From assembly GCF_009829915.1 (NCBI RefSeq), contig NZ_SZZW01000001.1, forward strand, positions 186,001 through 250,000: a stretch of 64,000 nucleotides of DNA, in the 5' to 3' direction. Positions 40,270 to 52,772 of the stretch are shown in pieces (within the stretch, counting starts at the first letter, position 1; the number at the start of each line of letters is the position of its first letter). The position numbers and the translations under genes were made by a program. Source of the stretch: Pantoea sp. Nvir. Its GTDB lineage: Bacteria > Pseudomonadota > Gammaproteobacteria > Enterobacterales > Enterobacteriaceae. Under the pieces are notes generated by a model. The model was not told the origin of the DNA. It saw nothing but the letters and a program-made list of their open reading frames with translations, and did not search any database.

Positions 40270-40288
40270 AATTCACCTCCGCTTACTT

Positions 40289-40969
40289 CTATTTTTTACT
40301 AGAGAAAGCCTGACGGTGCAGAATGGCCGTAAACTCTTCTGTAAAATTATTGTATTTCTGTTCCAGGTTATTAACACGCTGGTTTAGTCTGTTATAGGCT
40401 ATAACAGCCGGAATTGCGGTGAATAAACCCATTGCAGTAGCGATAAGTGCCTCGGCGATTCCTGGTGCTAGCATCTGCAGTGTTGCCTGTTTTACTACGC
40501 CGAGCGCGACAAAGGAATGCATAATACCCCAGATGGTTCCGAATAAACCTATATAAGGACTTATAGATCCAATAGTACCTAGAAAAGGAATATAATTTTC
40601 AAGTGTTTCAATCTCACGGTTCATTGAAATATGCATAGCACGTCTCGCCCCTTCAACCACTGCTTCAGGAGCGTGGTTGTTAGCGCGGTGTAAACGAGCA
40701 AACTCTTTGAAGCCGGCATAAAAAATTTGCTCTGCACCGCTCAGCTCTTCACGACATCCTTGGCTCTCTTGATAAAGGCGTAAAATTTCAATGCCGGACC
40801 AAAATTTGTTTTCAAAATTTTCTGTCTTTTTCCCCGCCGTATTCAAAATACGAGTACGTTGAATAATGATGGCCCATGAGAAAATAGAAAACCCTATCAA
40901 AATAAAAATGATAATCTTCACTAAAAGGCTTGCATTCAAAAATAATATAAAAATATTTATATCAGTCAC
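40289..40969 (-). CDS. tolQ: TolQ
   Basis: TolQ is the ExbB/MotA-type proton-channel subunit of the Tol motor. The GTG at 40969 gives the family N-terminus ([25 protein letters not shown]) and has GGAG eight bases upstream; E. coli tolQ also uses GTG. The longer frame adds 18 unsupported residues. With 226 residues (230 in E. coli) it has three helices, [40 protein letters not shown] with the conserved threonine and proline residues, and [19 protein letters not shown]. The first gene of the tolQRAB-pal-cpoB operon; ybgC, which precedes it in E. coli, is absent. Confidence 0.95.
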   Translation of the reverse strand: MTDINIFILFLNASLLVKIIIFILIGFSIFSWAIIIQRTRILNTAGKKTENFENKFWSGIEILRLYQESQGCREELSGAEQIFYAGFKEFARLHRANNHAPEAVVEGARRAMHISMNREIETLENYIPFLGTIGSISPYIGLFGTIWGIMHSFVALGVVKQATLQMLAPGIAEALIATAMGLFTAIPAVIAYNRLNQRVNNLEQKYNNFTEEFTAILHRQAFSSKK

Positions 40970-42635
40970 TGCTTGGACTCCGTAAGAATAGAGTTTAAAG
41001 ATAATGATTTGACAGCGTCGCACAACAGTTTCCAGAACGAATAGCCCGTGATAATTAGTCTTAAGATGAGCGAAAAATCATGCAATAGCCCTTTGTTATT
41101 AAACAATATTGAATGCATAATACACGATTATATTCCGAGATCTATTCTTGATGTATTCCAAATACTAGCCAGTAATAACGTTACAGGCGTATGTCAGTAA
41201 TAAGAAAAAGATACAGACAAGACACATATTTGTTACCTTCATCATCAGTAACCTACGCTTAAAATATTATTTAATGATATGCTAGTATATTTTGGAATAC
41301 TACCAAATATGTTACTGCTATGACGATTCGTAAAAATATGATAGCGCTTAAAGTCATCATACGTTACCGTATGCAGTTTTTAAGTCAAATTATCAGTAGT
41401 AGTATACTTAGGTTATTAGTATATTATATGTATACATTCTCCATTCCGCCCTTTTCTCGAAACACGATATTACCTAACAAACAGATTTGAGACCACTTCA
41501 TGGTCAGCCACTTTAATGAAATATCTGCGACGTTAATGCCGTACTTCATCTAATCTCCTATCTTCCAGCATTACTACACAGACTCTTATCATTTAAAAAT
41601 CACACCCACCAAGCGCGCACAGAGGCGATAGTAGGGTTTTGTATCTAATTGTTCACTACTAAGAAGATACAAAGTGCAGAGAGTGTAGAGAAAGTAGGTT
41701 CTTGTATCCACTGACTAAGTAACTGGCCAGTTACTGGTCATGTCTTAAATCACTAGTCACAAAGTAAAAAGATAGACAAGGAATATATGTATGTATTATA
41801 CAAAGAACACATAACGTTTTACTATTGAGTGTGTACACAAAGGTGTCATTAGTACAATGAGGTAGTAAGAGCAGTTAATGCGAAACTAGCATTCGGCAGA
41901 CAGATTAGTATAATAATTAACATATAATTACTTAACGTAAGATGTTATTATGTTTTATGAAATGATTCACCTCTCAAAAAGTTAAATGTTCTGAATAATT
42001 AATAGCTAAAAATAAAGAAATAGCACATCAGACTTAAGGAACCCTGATGAATACAACATAACTACAATCCATAACATAAAGATTTTTTGCTTTTATAAAC
42101 GACATTAGCTATTAATAAAAACGAAAAATCTAACTACATTTTATGTAAAAATTACTTGTAGGAAGTAAGTATTGATATTTATTTTATCCTTTTACCATGG
42201 ATAAATATAATTTGTGACCTGATACAAGCACGTAATGGTTATTAACATCAATAGAAAAATATCATTATGATTTTTTAAAAAAATCAATTTTCTCACTGAG
42301 AAAATGTTAGAATTAATACATTATTATTTATTTCAATTTTATTGAGAACGACTTAGATGTAATTTAATTATGGCCTCTCGATATTCAAGTTGAAGCTACA
42401 CTCTAAAAAATTATTAATTTGGATCGATGCTTTAATTTTTCATTGTGAATGATATTATCTATAATACTTTTTCTTAAAGAAAGTACTATACTGTCAATTA
42501 TATAATATTTTATAATTGGGTAGCATCCCTTCTTCACAAATGATCTCTTCCACACCTTTTATGTTACTTTATTTATTTTGTGTAGGTAAATAACTCACCC
42601 CGTAGTGGTGACCTACTGGCTAATACTGAGCTAGT
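40970..42635. other. gene-free region between tolQ and sucD
   Basis: E. coli has cydAB, ybgE, ybgC and the mng genes here. None is recognisable in these 1.7 kb. An 18-nt perfect palindrome (AGTAACTGG plus complement, 41718-41735) and an 8-bp hairpin ATTTTCTC/GAGAAAAT (42287-42305) occur. The tolQ promoter should be near the left end. I saw no clear terminator directly after sucD. Confidence 0.55.
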
Positions 42636-43511
42636 TTATTTTACGGGTAGGAGCTCTTTTACTGCATCACCGATATCTACTAGACTCCGCACAGTTTTCA
42701 CGCCCGCTGCTTCTAAGGCAGCAAACTTTTCTGCCGCCGTGCCTTTAGTACCTGCAATGATGGCGCCTGCATGGCCCATACGCTTGCCTTTTGGTGCAGT
42801 AACACCTGCGATATAGCCAATAACTGGTTTGGTAATATGTTCTTTAATGAACGCCGCTGCCTCTTCTTCCGCGCTACCACCAATCTCGCCTATCATGACA
42901 ATTGCTTGTGTCTTTGGGTCATCTTGAAACATTTTAAGTATGTCAATAAAATTAGATCCTGGGATCGGGTCACCACCGATACCAACACAGGTAGACTGGC
43001 CATAACCAATATCACTGATCTGCTTTACTGCTTCATAGGTTAATGTGCCTGAACGTGATACAATACCGATACAACCAGGCAGGTGAATATGACTCGGCAT
43101 AATGCCAATCATACATTCACCTGGAGTGATAACACCCGGGCAATTTGGACCTATCATACGCACGTCCGTTTGATCCAGTTTCATTTTGACTATCATCATA
43201 TCTAGCGTTGGTATGCCTTCAGTAATGGTGATAATAAGTTTGATACCTACGTCAATCGCCTCCAGGATACTATCCCTACAGAATGGAGCCGGAACGTAAA
43301 TCACTGTCGCAGTCGCACCGGTAGACTCGACTGCCTCTCGCACAGTATTAAATACTGGTAACCCAAGGTGCATGGTACCACCCTTACCCGGTGTGACGCC
43401 TCCAACTAGCTTCGTGCCGTACTCTAGTGCCTTCTTAGAGTGAAAAGTACCTTGATCACCAGTGAAACCCTGGCAAATGACTTTAGTATTTTTATTGTTT
43501 AGAATAGACAT
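42636..43511 (-). CDS. sucD: succinyl-CoA synthetase alpha subunit
   Basis: SucD with SucC makes succinate and ATP or GTP from succinyl-CoA in the TCA cycle. It has 291 residues (289 in E. coli). The CoA-binding Rossmann part is [29 protein letters not shown] and [10 protein letters not shown]. The phosphorylated histidine lies in [10 protein letters not shown] near residue 248. [13 protein letters not shown] is present. The gene overlaps the 3' end of sucC by 13 bases because sucC has been extended. Confidence 0.96.
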   Translation of the reverse strand: MSILNNKNTKVICQGFTGDQGTFHSKKALEYGTKLVGGVTPGKGGTMHLGLPVFNTVREAVESTGATATVIYVPAPFCRDSILEAIDVGIKLIITITEGIPTLDMMIVKMKLDQTDVRMIGPNCPGVITPGECMIGIMPSHIHLPGCIGIVSRSGTLTYEAVKQISDIGYGQSTCVGIGGDPIPGSNFIDILKMFQDDPKTQAIVMIGEIGGSAEEEAAAFIKEHITKPVIGYIAGVTAPKGKRMGHAGAIIAGTKGTAAEKFAALEAAGVKTVRSLVDIGDAVKELLPVK

Positions 43512-44683
43512 TTGTTTATTTCCCCCTTTGCAGCAGCGACAACACGTTGTGCCGCATCGGTCAGGTTGGTTGCTGCAATGATATTTAATCCACTATCTGC
43601 TAGTTTTTTCGCGCCTAGTTGAGCGTTGTTTCCTTCCAGGCGTACTACAACCGGTACGTCAACACCTACTTTTGCGACGGCACCGATAATTCCCTCAGCG
43701 ATTAGATCGCAACGTACAATTCCGCCGAAAATATTGACTAATACTGCTTTTACAGCTTCGTCGGAGAGGATAATTTTGAAGGCTTCGCTAACGCGTTCTT
43801 GAGTTGTGCCGCCACCCACATCGAGGAAGTTAGCCGGACGGCCTCCATATTGCTTTATGATATCCATGGTGCCCATCGCTAGACCTGCACCATTAACCAT
43901 ACAGCCGATGTCGCCTTCTAAAGCTACATAATTAAGTTCTAACTGATTCGCATGCTCTTCACGGAGATCTTCCTGGCTTGGATCATGCATTTCACGTAAT
44001 TTACGTTGACGGAACAAAGCGTTACGGTCTACGCGTATCTTACCGTCGAGGCATACTAGGGTTCCCTGCTTAGTGATAACCAACGGATTGATCTCAATTA
44101 ACGCTAGGTCACATTCTAGGAACATGGTAGCTAAACTAATAAAAATCTTAGTAAAGTCACTAGCTTGTTTACTGGTCAAACCTAGTTTAAACGCTAGTTC
44201 TCTCCCCTGATAAGGCTGCGGACCTGTCAGAGGATCAAGCGCTATTTTATGAATTAGATCAGGTGTTTCTTTGACCACCTTTTCAATGTCAACACCTCCT
44301 GCGGGCGAGGCTATAAAGACTACACGACAAATTTCACGGTCAACCAACGCACCAAGATAGTATTCCTGCTCGATTTCAGTAGCAGCCTCTACCAGAATCT
44401 TGTTTACCAACTGACCTTCATCATTTGTTTGATTGGTTACTAAGCGCTTACCTAGCCAACTTTCAGCGAAACTACAGACATCTTCCTTTCTATTCACCAC
44501 TTTCACGCCACCTGCTTTACCGCGTCCACCAGCATAAACTTGACATTTCACTACCCATGGACCTGAACCAATTTTAGCAACTGCTTCTTCTGCTTCACGT
44601 AGCGTAGTACAAACGTAGCCTTTTGGTACTGACATCCCATACTGTACAAATAGCTGTTTAGCCTGATATTCGTGTAAATTCAT
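43499..44683 (-). CDS. sucC: succinyl-CoA synthetase beta subunit, C-terminus altered
   Basis: SucC binds nucleotide and succinate. It has 394 residues, against 388 in E. coli. The ATP-grasp domain includes [35 protein letters not shown], and EINPLVI. The C-terminal part has [27 protein letters not shown] and [17 protein letters not shown]. After VVAAAKG the frame reads EINKCLF and overlaps sucD. Removing one G from a five-G run restores KGK and a stop, the E. coli-like end, so I infer a one-base insertion. The catalytic regions are unaffected. Confidence 0.95.
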   Translation of the reverse strand: MNLHEYQAKQLFVQYGMSVPKGYVCTTLREAEEAVAKIGSGPWVVKCQVYAGGRGKAGGVKVVNRKEDVCSFAESWLGKRLVTNQTNDEGQLVNKILVEAATEIEQEYYLGALVDREICRVVFIASPAGGVDIEKVVKETPDLIHKIALDPLTGPQPYQGRELAFKLGLTSKQASDFTKIFISLATMFLECDLALIEINPLVITKQGTLVCLDGKIRVDRNALFRQRKLREMHDPSQEDLREEHANQLELNYVALEGDIGCMVNGAGLAMGTMDIIKQYGGRPANFLDVGGGTTQERVSEAFKIILSDEAVKAVLVNIFGGIVRCDLIAEGIIGAVAKVGVDVPVVVRLEGNNAQLGAKKLADSGLNIIAATNLTDAAQRVVAAAKGEINKCLF

Positions 44684-44756
44684 GATGCTCTATCCATTTA
44701 TGGTTGAAAGAATTAACTGAGGTTAGGCATGTTGTAGACAGGCATGTCTGTGATAA

Positions 44757-45983
44757 TTAGACATCCAACAGCAGTCGTGCTGGATCTTCCAGAAGCTCTT
44801 TGATCGCTACCAAATAGCTAACTGATTCGCGACCATCAATCAAACGGTGATCATAGGAAAGTGCTAAATACATCATCGGTAGCACTATAACCTGGCCATT
44901 TACCGCTACCGGACGATCTTTAATTGCGTGCATTCCCAGGATGGCGCTTTGTGGCGGATTAATGATTGGGGTCGACATCAGCGAACCGAAAATACCTCCA
45001 TTAGTGATAGTAAAATTACCACCCGTGAGTTCTTCTACAGTGAGCTTACTGTTACGAGCTTTCACTACCAACTCTTTAATTTTCTTTTCAATATCTGACA
45101 TGCTTAGGGTATCAACATCTTTCAGCACTGGTGTTACTAGGCCTCGCAGAGTAGAAACTGCAATGCTGATGTCGAAGTAGTTATGATACACTACATTGTC
45201 TCCGTCGATTGCAGCGTTAACTTCTGGGAAACGCTTAAGACCTTCAACGACAGCTTTAATATAAAAGGACATAAAGCCCAAACGTACACCATGACGCTTC
45301 TCAAAGGCTTCACCATATTGTTTACGCAGATCCATGATTGGCTTAATGTTCACTTCATTAAAGGTCGTCAGCATGGCGGTGTTCTTTTTCGCTTCTAGCA
45401 AGCGCTCCGCTACGCGCTTACGCAGACGGGTCATCGGTACATATTTTTCACTACGGTTAGTATTAGCAGGATTCGGTATGACTCCAGAGGCATCCTGTAC
45501 CTGTGAGACTTTATTATTTTTTAGTTTTATTGCTAGAAGTTTATCCACGTCTTTACGCGTGATACGGCCACCCACATTATCACCTTTAATCTGAGATACG
45601 TCTAGGTCGTACTCAGCTATAAGACGACGGATAGCCGGACTCAATGCGTCGTTTCTTTCATTTTCCATCGACGCTGTCTGGCGTTGTTGTGCCAAAATAA
45701 ACTTTTTATCATCTATGTTGTTGTCACTAATTTGTTTGCTATTAGCCTTGTCTAGATATCCTAGAATTTGACGGGAGGTTACGGTCGTTCCTTCGTCTTT
45801 TAGCACGGCCTCCAACACGCCGTCTGCCTGTGCTGGCACTTCCAGCACCACTTTATCAGTTTCTATCTCTACCAACACTTCGTCGCGGCTTACCGTATCG
45901 CCTGGTTTTTTATGCCAAATTACTACGGTTGCATTGGCAACAGATTCAGGCAGCTCAGGAACGAGAATATCTACGCTACTCAT
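44757..45983 (-). CDS. sucB: 2-oxoglutarate dehydrogenase E2 (dihydrolipoyl succinyltransferase)
   Basis: SucB forms the core of the 2-oxoglutarate dehydrogenase complex and transfers succinyl groups to CoA. It has 408 residues (405 in E. coli). The lipoyl domain carries [13 protein letters not shown] with the lipoylated lysine near residue 43. The subunit-binding domain is [20 protein letters not shown], followed by GGRITRKDV. The catalytic domain ends with [11 protein letters not shown], bearing the active-site histidine and aspartate. The ATG at 45983 has AAGGAAAG before it and gives the family N-terminus. The gene lies 16 bases after sucA. The E3 subunit (lpd) is not in the window. Confidence 0.96.
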   Translation of the reverse strand: MSSVDILVPELPESVANATVVIWHKKPGDTVSRDEVLVEIETDKVVLEVPAQADGVLEAVLKDEGTTVTSRQILGYLDKANSKQISDNNIDDKKFILAQQRQTASMENERNDALSPAIRRLIAEYDLDVSQIKGDNVGGRITRKDVDKLLAIKLKNNKVSQVQDASGVIPNPANTNRSEKYVPMTRLRKRVAERLLEAKKNTAMLTTFNEVNIKPIMDLRKQYGEAFEKRHGVRLGFMSFYIKAVVEGLKRFPEVNAAIDGDNVVYHNYFDISIAVSTLRGLVTPVLKDVDTLSMSDIEKKIKELVVKARNSKLTVEELTGGNFTITNGGIFGSLMSTPIINPPQSAILGMHAIKDRPVAVNGQVIVLPMMYLALSYDHRLIDGRESVSYLVAIKELLEDPARLLLDV

Positions 45984-45999
45984 TATCTTTCCTTTTAAA

Positions 46000-48807
46000 T
46001 TAACCAAGGTTCAGCGCGTTATTAACCAAGTCTTGCTGCTGTTGTTGATGTACAGACATATAGCCTACAGCCGGAGATGCTGAAGCAGGACGACCCGAAT
46101 AGCGCAGAGAAGCGCTAAACGGAATCACTTCAAGCAAATGATGCTGACTACAATACCATGCGCCCTGATTTAGGGGTTCTTCCTGACACCAAACGAAATC
46201 TTGCACATGGGCGTAATCTTTTAATACTTCTTGCACTATTTTATGGGGGAACGGATAGAGCTGCTCGATACGCACGATAGCCACATCTTTCTGCTTATGT
46301 TTACGACGTTGTTCAAGAAGATCGTAATAAACTTTACCAGAGCAAAATACTACACGTTTTACCTGCTGTGGATAGAGAGGGTCGATCTCTCCGATAGCAG
46401 GCTTGAAACTACCGTTCGCTAGTTCGTCTAAAGAAGAGACAGCTAGTAGATGACGCAGCAACGATTTTGGCGACATGACGATCAACGGGCGACGCATACT
46501 ACGCAACGCCTGACGACGTAACATATGGTATACTTGTGCCGGTGTAGAGGGTACGCACACCTGCATATTCTTTTCTGCGCATAGCTGTAGATAGCGTTCA
46601 AGTCGCGCCGAAGAGTGTTCTGGGCCTTGACCTTCATAGCCGTGTGGTAGCAACATTACCAAACCGCACATACGCCCCCATTTTTGCTCACCGGAGCTAA
46701 TGAACTGGTCAATTACCACCTGGGCACCGTTAGCAAAGTCGCCAAACTGTGCCTCCCAAATGGTCAACGTGCGCGGTTCCGCCGTGGCGTAGCCATACTC
46801 AAACGCTAACACCGCCTCTTCAGACAGGGTGGAGTCCCAGACACTAAAGTGCTTTTGATTACCATGAATATGGTGTAATGGCGTATATGTAGAGCCATTA
46901 CACTGGTTGTGGATCACCGCGTGACGATGGAAAAAGGTGCCTCTGCCTGAGTCTTCGCCGGAGAGACGTACCGAAATGCCTTCATCCACTAATGTGGCAT
47001 AGGCTAAGTTCTCAGCACCGCCCCAATCAAAAGGCTTGTAACCTTCGGCCATCTCCTTACGGTCATTATAAATCTTCGCTACAAGTGCCTGCACTTTAAT
47101 CTCTTCTGGAAGATGGCTGATACGGCGTGCTAGGTCCTGTAAACGCTTTAGATCAACCATCGAAGAGTAGCTTTCATCCCACTCATGATTAAGATAAGGT
47201 GACCAAGTAAGGGAATGTAAGCTCATCGGACGCCATTCTGACACTACACATTCACCCGCATCTAGTGCAGAGCGATAAAGGTTAACCATTTCAGTGGCTT
47301 CTTCAAGTCTGATTACACCTTCTTTTTCTAAGCGATCTGAGTAAATCTTACGTGACGTCGGATGATTTTTGATTTTCTGGTACATCAGCGGCTGGGTTAC
47401 ACTCGGTTCATCAACTTCATTGTGTCCACGACGACGATAGCAAACTAAATCTATAAAAACATCGCGCTTGAAAGTGTTTCGATAGTCCAGTACTAGACGA
47501 GTAACAAACACCACTGCTTCTGGATCGTCGGCATTAACGTGAAAAATAGGCGCTAATACCATTTTACCAATATCAGTACAGTACGGTGTTGAACGCGCGT
47601 CACGCGGGTTAGAGGTAGTGAAGCCCACTTGGTTGTTAATAACGATACGCACAGTACCACCGACTTCATAGCCGCGTGCTCGTGACATATTTAGAGTTTC
47701 TTGCACGACTCCTTGGCCAATAACCGCTGCGTCACCGTGAATGGTAATTGGCAAAACTTGGTTACTGCCCAGCGCATTTCGACGATCGAGACGCGCACGC
47801 ACTGACCCCATAACCACGGGGCTAACAATTTCCAAATGCGATGGGTTGAATGCCAGCGCTAAGTGCACTAAGTTACCTTCAGTCTCTACGTCAGACGAAA
47901 AACCCATATGGTATTTTACATCGCCGGTGCCGAGATGATCTTTATGTTTTCCTACGAACTCTTCGAAGAGAGTCTGCGATTTTTTACCTAGTACATTAAT
48001 CAGTACATTGAGGCGGCCACGATGCGCCATACCCATCACTATTTCACATGTTCCGCTTTTACCTGCATATCGAATTATTTCGCGTAGCATCGGGATCAGT
48101 GATTCACCACCTTCCAACGAGAAGCGTTTTGCGCCTGGGAATTTTATGCTAAGATATTTCTCCAATCCCTCTGCTGCTGTTAGATCTTTCAGTAAACCTT
48201 TTTTTTCTTCATTGTTACATCTGATTACACCAGCCGCTGATTCCAAACGTTGCTGAATCCAGAGCTTCTCTTCGGTGTTATTTATATGCATATATTCTGC
48301 ACCAATGGAACCACAATATGTCTGCTGAAGAGCTTTGTAAAGATCATTCAGCTTCATGGCTTCTTGACCGATAAAGAAAGACCCTACGTTAAAAATTTCT
48401 TGGAAATCAGAATTAGTTAGACCATGAAAAGATGGGTCAAGGTCAGCAACGCGGTCCTGTTTCCATAGACCAAGCGGGTCAAGGTTAGCGTGCTGGTGTC
48501 CAAGAAAACGAAAGGCATTAATCAGCTGTAATACCTTAACCTGCTTTGGATTAGCAGAGGGATTTAAGACATGAGCGTTATAACGAGATGGATTTTTTGC
48601 TAAATAACGAAAGTACTCTCGTGTAATGGAGTGAAACTGTTCAGGGCTCACGCCGGTGTCTGGTAGTTGTTGGAACTTTGTGTACCACTCTGCATCAACA
48701 GAGTCTGGATCGGTCAGGAAATTCTCATAGAGGCTCTCTATGTAAGACTGGTTCGCGCCGGCTAGCCAAGAGGAGTCCAGCCAAGGCTTCATCGCGCTAT
48801 TTTGCAT
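46000..48807 (-). CDS. sucA: 2-oxoglutarate dehydrogenase E1
   Basis: SucA decarboxylates 2-oxoglutarate with thiamine diphosphate and succinylates the lipoyl arm of SucB. It has 935 residues (933 in E. coli). Starts [20 protein letters not shown]. Conserved parts include [38 protein letters not shown], the thiamine-binding [19 protein letters not shown] with [42 protein letters not shown], and [20 protein letters not shown]. No frame damage. A 165-base gap to sdhB could hold an internal promoter. Confidence 0.97.
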   Translation of the reverse strand: MQNSAMKPWLDSSWLAGANQSYIESLYENFLTDPDSVDAEWYTKFQQLPDTGVSPEQFHSITREYFRYLAKNPSRYNAHVLNPSANPKQVKVLQLINAFRFLGHQHANLDPLGLWKQDRVADLDPSFHGLTNSDFQEIFNVGSFFIGQEAMKLNDLYKALQQTYCGSIGAEYMHINNTEEKLWIQQRLESAAGVIRCNNEEKKGLLKDLTAAEGLEKYLSIKFPGAKRFSLEGGESLIPMLREIIRYAGKSGTCEIVMGMAHRGRLNVLINVLGKKSQTLFEEFVGKHKDHLGTGDVKYHMGFSSDVETEGNLVHLALAFNPSHLEIVSPVVMGSVRARLDRRNALGSNQVLPITIHGDAAVIGQGVVQETLNMSRARGYEVGGTVRIVINNQVGFTTSNPRDARSTPYCTDIGKMVLAPIFHVNADDPEAVVFVTRLVLDYRNTFKRDVFIDLVCYRRRGHNEVDEPSVTQPLMYQKIKNHPTSRKIYSDRLEKEGVIRLEEATEMVNLYRSALDAGECVVSEWRPMSLHSLTWSPYLNHEWDESYSSMVDLKRLQDLARRISHLPEEIKVQALVAKIYNDRKEMAEGYKPFDWGGAENLAYATLVDEGISVRLSGEDSGRGTFFHRHAVIHNQCNGSTYTPLHHIHGNQKHFSVWDSTLSEEAVLAFEYGYATAEPRTLTIWEAQFGDFANGAQVVIDQFISSGEQKWGRMCGLVMLLPHGYEGQGPEHSSARLERYLQLCAEKNMQVCVPSTPAQVYHMLRRQALRSMRRPLIVMSPKSLLRHLLAVSSLDELANGSFKPAIGEIDPLYPQQVKRVVFCSGKVYYDLLEQRRKHKQKDVAIVRIEQLYPFPHKIVQEVLKDYAHVQDFVWCQEEPLNQGAWYCSQHHLLEVIPFSASLRYSGRPASASPAVGYMSVHQQQQQDLVNNALNLG

Positions 48808-48972
48808 CGTGATTCCCTAAGCATTACTGTGCTTTTTTTAGGTTTCATTTGTTGCCACTGTTGCCACTTTAACTGCTTACTCTAGTGATTTTAGAGAAAT
48901 GAGCACTATGCGCTCACACGCGCCCTTGCTTCCGGGAAATTAGAGATTTCCAGAGTTCTTTATGATAAGACT

Positions 48973-49689
48973 TTATGCACCCCTCTGCAGTAGCATTGAT
49001 TTGATATGTCCAATGGCACGCGTTGGGTTAAGCCCCTTGGGGCACACACTCACACAGTTCATGATACTATGACAACGGAACACACTGAAAGCATCGCTTA
49101 AATTGTCTAAACGTGCCTCAATTTCAGTGTCACGGCTATCTACTAGAAAGCGGTATGCCGCCAGCAGACCAGCCGGACCCACAAATTTATCAGGGTTCCA
49201 CCAAAATGATGGACAAGCTGTTGAACAGCATGCGCAGAGAATACACTCGTACAAACCATCTAGATCCTTACGTTCAGCAGGAGTTTGCAGGCGTTCACGC
49301 ACCGGAGGATGATTTTCATTATTTAACAGATAAGGCTTAATTTTCTCATATTGTGCGTAAAATTGTCCCATATCTACGACTAAATCACGAATAACGGGTA
49401 AGCCGGGTAATGGACGAATAACAATTTTTTTGTTGCCATTACCCAAAGCGGAGAGCGGAGTGATACATGCTAGAGCGTTTTTGCCGTTCACATTGAGGCC
49501 ATCAGACCCACATACACCTTCACGGCATGAGCGACGAAAAGCTAACGTCGTATCTTTCTCTTTGAGGCGGATGAGAGCTTCTAAGAGCATTATATCTCGC
49601 CCATTTTCAAATTCTAGGGTATAATCCTGCATGTATGGTGCGACATCAATACCAGGATTATAACGATAAATGAAAAATTCAAGTCTCAT
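48973..49689 (-). CDS. sdhB: succinate dehydrogenase iron-sulfur subunit
   Basis: SdhB passes electrons from the flavoprotein to ubiquinone through three iron-sulfur clusters. It has 238 residues, as in E. coli. The [2Fe-2S] ligands are in SCREGVCGSDGLNVNGKNALAC, read in two parts here. The [4Fe-4S] and [3Fe-4S] ligands are CILCACCSTACPS near residue 149 and CHSIMNCVSVCPKGLNP near 206. It starts 14 bases after sdhA in the sdhCDAB order. Confidence 0.96.
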   Translation of the reverse strand: MRLEFFIYRYNPGIDVAPYMQDYTLEFENGRDIMLLEALIRLKEKDTTLAFRRSCREGVCGSDGLNVNGKNALACITPLSALGNGNKKIVIRPLPGLPVIRDLVVDMGQFYAQYEKIKPYLLNNENHPPVRERLQTPAERKDLDGLYECILCACCSTACPSFWWNPDKFVGPAGLLAAYRFLVDSRDTEIEARLDNLSDAFSVFRCHSIMNCVSVCPKGLNPTRAIGHIKSMLLQRGA

Positions 49690-49703
49690 GATCGTCTCCG
49701 TAA

Positions 49704-51470
49704 TTAGTAGGTACGGATTTTTGGTGGAAAAGCTGCACGCAGTTTTGGCCGCATATTCACCTTACGTCGTGTCATACTTTCAGTTTCAGGGAGGTAGAGA
49801 CTGTGACACAACCAGTTTTCATCATCGCGATCAGGGTAATCAAATCTATTATGCGCACCACGGCTTTCAGTTCGGAAATTAGCCGCAACCGCGGTAGCAT
49901 AAGCAGTTTCCATTAGGTTGTCTAACTCTAAACATTCAATACGTTGGGTATTAAAATCAGATGAATAGTCATCAAGACGTGCTGTTTTTAAACGATCGCG
50001 AATTTGTTTCAGCTCTTCCAGACCCCGCCGCATTGCATCGCCTTCACGGAATACTGAGAAATTGTTCTGCATACAGCACTGTAGCGCTTTACGAATTTCA
50101 ACTGGATCCTCGCCAGTAGTGTTATTTTTCCACCGGTTAAAACGTGCCATAGCAGCTCCGATCTCTTCCTGAGTAGCGTCAAGTAGTGGACCCTGTTGCT
50201 GCCTACATTCCATCAATTGAAGGCCGGCTGCGCGACCAAATACTATTAGATCCAGCAATGAGTTACCGCCAAGACGATTGGCACCATGCACCGATACACA
50301 GGCGATTTCACCGACGGCAAACAGTCCTGAAATTACTTCATCTTCGCCCTGCTCATTAACGCGTAACGCCTGGCCGCTAACTGTAGTCGGGATACCACCC
50401 ATCATATAGTGGCAGGTCGGAATAACCGGAATTGGATCTTTTACCGGATCGATATGTGCAAAAGTACGCGACAGCTCTAAAATACCTGGAAGACGGGACT
50501 CGAGTACTCCCGATCCCAAATGGTTAAGCTTTAGTTTGATATGCGTACCCCATGGTCCGTCGTAGCCGCGGCCTTCCCGAATCTCGATCATCATTGAACG
50601 TGCTACTACGTCGCGTCCTGCTAAATCTTTAGCATTTGGTGCATAACGCTCCATAAAACGCTCACCATACTTATTAAGCAAATAGCCACCCTCACCGCGG
50701 CATCCTTCTGTCACTAAGACGCCAACTCCAGCAATGCCGGTTGGATGGAACTGCCACATCTCCATATCCTGTAAAGGTACGCCTGCACGAACCGCCATTC
50801 CAATACCGTCGCCGGTATTAATGTAAGCGTTGGTGGTAGATTGATAGATACGACCTGCGCCACCGGTCGCTAAAATGGTAGCTTGTGCTTTAAAGTAAAC
50901 CATTTCACCGGTCTCGATGCAGATGGCAGTACAACCAACGATGGCGCCTTCCTGATTTTTTACCAGATCGAGCGCATACCACTCGGAAAAGATGGTAGTT
51001 TGATTCTTCAAATTTTGTTGATAAAGCGTGTGCAGCAACGCATGGCCAGTGCGATCAGCAGCAGCAGCGGTCCGTACCGCTTGCTCACCGCCGAATTCTT
51101 TCGACTGGCCGCCAAATGCACGCTGATAGATGCGGCCATCCTCGAAACGGGAGAATGGGAGTCCCATGTGTTCTAACTCAAGGATAGCTTCAGGACCAGT
51201 TTTGCACATATATTCGATCGCATCCTGATCTCCGATATAGTCAGATCCTTTGACTGTGTCATACATATGCCATTCCCAATTGTCTTCGTGGAAGTTACCG
51301 AGTGCAACTGTGATGCCGCCCTGTGCAGAAACAGTGTGGGAGCGGGTCGGGAAAACTTTAGATAATAAGGCACAAGTCTGGCCAGATTTAGAAATTTGCA
51401 GGGCGGCGCGCATGCCTGCTCCGCCTGCACCGATTACCACGGCATCAAATTTTCTGGCAGAAAAATTCAT
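49704..51470 (-). CDS. sdhA: succinate dehydrogenase flavoprotein subunit
   Basis: SdhA oxidises succinate with covalently bound FAD at the cytoplasmic face of the inner membrane. It has 588 residues, as in E. coli. The dinucleotide fold is [17 protein letters not shown]. The FAD-attachment histidine lies in [12 protein letters not shown] near residue 45. Other conserved parts are [19 protein letters not shown]-type sequence (read [19 protein letters not shown]), the catalytic arginine region [25 protein letters not shown], and [13 protein letters not shown]. Intact. Confidence 0.97.
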   Translation of the reverse strand: MNFSARKFDAVVIGAGGAGMRAALQISKSGQTCALLSKVFPTRSHTVSAQGGITVALGNFHEDNWEWHMYDTVKGSDYIGDQDAIEYMCKTGPEAILELEHMGLPFSRFEDGRIYQRAFGGQSKEFGGEQAVRTAAAADRTGHALLHTLYQQNLKNQTTIFSEWYALDLVKNQEGAIVGCTAICIETGEMVYFKAQATILATGGAGRIYQSTTNAYINTGDGIGMAVRAGVPLQDMEMWQFHPTGIAGVGVLVTEGCRGEGGYLLNKYGERFMERYAPNAKDLAGRDVVARSMMIEIREGRGYDGPWGTHIKLKLNHLGSGVLESRLPGILELSRTFAHIDPVKDPIPVIPTCHYMMGGIPTTVSGQALRVNEQGEDEVISGLFAVGEIACVSVHGANRLGGNSLLDLIVFGRAAGLQLMECRQQQGPLLDATQEEIGAAMARFNRWKNNTTGEDPVEIRKALQCCMQNNFSVFREGDAMRRGLEELKQIRDRLKTARLDDYSSDFNTQRIECLELDNLMETAYATAVAANFRTESRGAHNRFDYPDRDDENWLCHSLYLPETESMTRRKVNMRPKLRAAFPPKIRTY

Positions 51471-51818
51471 TTACACACCCCACAATACAACAGTTCCATA
51501 AATTGCATACGAAAACAAAGTAATTACGATAACTAGCTGTAAAATTAGACGAATAGTTAAACCTTTGACGTAATCGGTCAATACCTGCCACATTCCGATC
51601 CAGCCATGCACTAGAATTGAGAAAAGAGTCAACAAGGTGAAAACTTTGGTAAACTCAAGGGCAAAGAAGCCGCTCCAAACGTCGTACGTTAGCATATCGG
51701 TCAAGGCAATGAAGCTAAAAAGATAAAAGATATAGAACGCAATGAGGATTGCCGAAGCTCGTAGCAGTAGCCAGTCTTGAATACCGCTACGACCCAACGC
51801 GGATGCATTGCTTACCAT
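51471..51818 (-). CDS. sdhD: succinate dehydrogenase membrane anchor SdhD
   Basis: SdhD with SdhC anchors the enzyme, binds haem b and forms the quinone site. It has 115 residues, as in E. coli, starting [20 protein letters not shown]. The second helix region contains [20 protein letters not shown] with the haem-ligand histidine and conserved [11 protein letters not shown]. The ATG at 51818 overlaps the sdhC stop by seven bases, which supports translational coupling; the longer frame (to 51872) is sdhC in another frame. Confidence 0.95.
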   Translation of the reverse strand: MVSNASALGRSGIQDWLLLRASAILIAFYIFYLFSFIALTDMLTYDVWSGFFALEFTKVFTLLTLFSILVHGWIGMWQVLTDYVKGLTIRLILQLVIVITLFSYAIYGTVVLWGV

Positions 51819-52201
51819 ACGAGTACCCCAAAGAAAATAGAAAACACAAAAGTAATGCCAAAAATAATCCAAGTAGATTGTCTGCCGACTGCTAAAGTCT
51901 TATCGAGGTAACCAAAGTCCATTAACATATGACGAATTCCACCTATAGTATGGAACGCAAGTATCGTCATAATACCCCACAGAATACACTTTACGAAGAA
52001 GCAGTCCATAATGACAACAGCGCGCTTGAATCCTTCTGGGGAAGACAGAGAAAGGTCCAGTAACCACAGCAGAATACCAAGTGCCATGAAAACAATAACG
52101 CCGGAAACCCGGAAGAGAATGGACGATATTGCAGTAATAGGAAATCGGATCGTTAAGAGATCTAAGTTGACAGGTCTTTGTTTTTTCACTTTTTTTCCCA
52201 C
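51812..52201 (-). CDS. sdhC: succinate dehydrogenase cytochrome b subunit SdhC
   Basis: SdhC is the cytochrome b556 anchor. It has 129 residues, as in E. coli. It contains [20 protein letters not shown], the quinone-site [11 protein letters not shown], three helices, and [17 protein letters not shown]. In E. coli the haem ligand is His84; here FHTIGGIRH keeps the first histidine of that segment. The start is GTG at 52201, as in E. coli; a second GTG four codons on is also possible. First gene of the sdhCDAB-sucABCD cluster, divergent from gltA. Confidence 0.93.
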   Translation of the reverse strand: MGKKVKKQRPVNLDLLTIRFPITAISSILFRVSGVIVFMALGILLWLLDLSLSSPEGFKRAVVIMDCFFVKCILWGIMTILAFHTIGGIRHMLMDFGYLDKTLAVGRQSTWIIFGITFVFSIFFGVLVW

Positions 52202-52772
52202 AGAACTCTTTTGGTAAGGCAGATACGATTCGTAGGTGTGCTGAGCTTTGAACCATTACCAAATTAGTAACATCCGGTGTTTAATTGACATAGCAAAACC
52301 CTGGGTAGCTCCTGGCCTTAGAGAGCTTCCAGAGACCTTGCAGGAGTATAAAACTATCATATTCTTATTACAATTACCCTGTAATTTCTTTGGGTACATT
52401 TGACTGAAACAGTGAAATCACTCACAAATATAATATTTAATAATAAATTAAATAATTTCATTAAATAATTCGTCTACAAAATAAGAGATTGCATTCCTTA
52501 GTGCATGTAAGGTTACGAAAACATATGATCCTCCAAACACATGTTATATCAAATTGCGAATGTGAATATCTTTATAAAACATTTTGTTGATTACTAAAAA
52601 CCAATAGTTAAAATGGATCTTTAAAAATCGCGAAATACAAATCTTTATAATGACCACATCCCCCCTTGCAAGGATGAACTGTGCCCTCTATATCTGCACC
52701 AAATTTATCTGTGTACCAAATTTGTTAATGCCCTTGCTTACATGACACAAGACTCTGGGAATGGAGACGAAA
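52202..52772. promoter_or_regulatory. sdhC-gltA divergent control region
   Basis: 571 bases between divergent sdhC and gltA, which in E. coli contains the promoters of both and binding sites for CRP, ArcA and other regulators. Here the DNA is AT-rich; I cannot place boxes with confidence. The gltA ribosome-binding site GGAG is at 52763-52766. Confidence 0.6.

Noticed and set aside
41718-41735. 18-nt palindrome between tolQ and sucD
   Set aside because: Shorter than the 28-nt group; noted in the gap entry but not strong enough alone for a finding.
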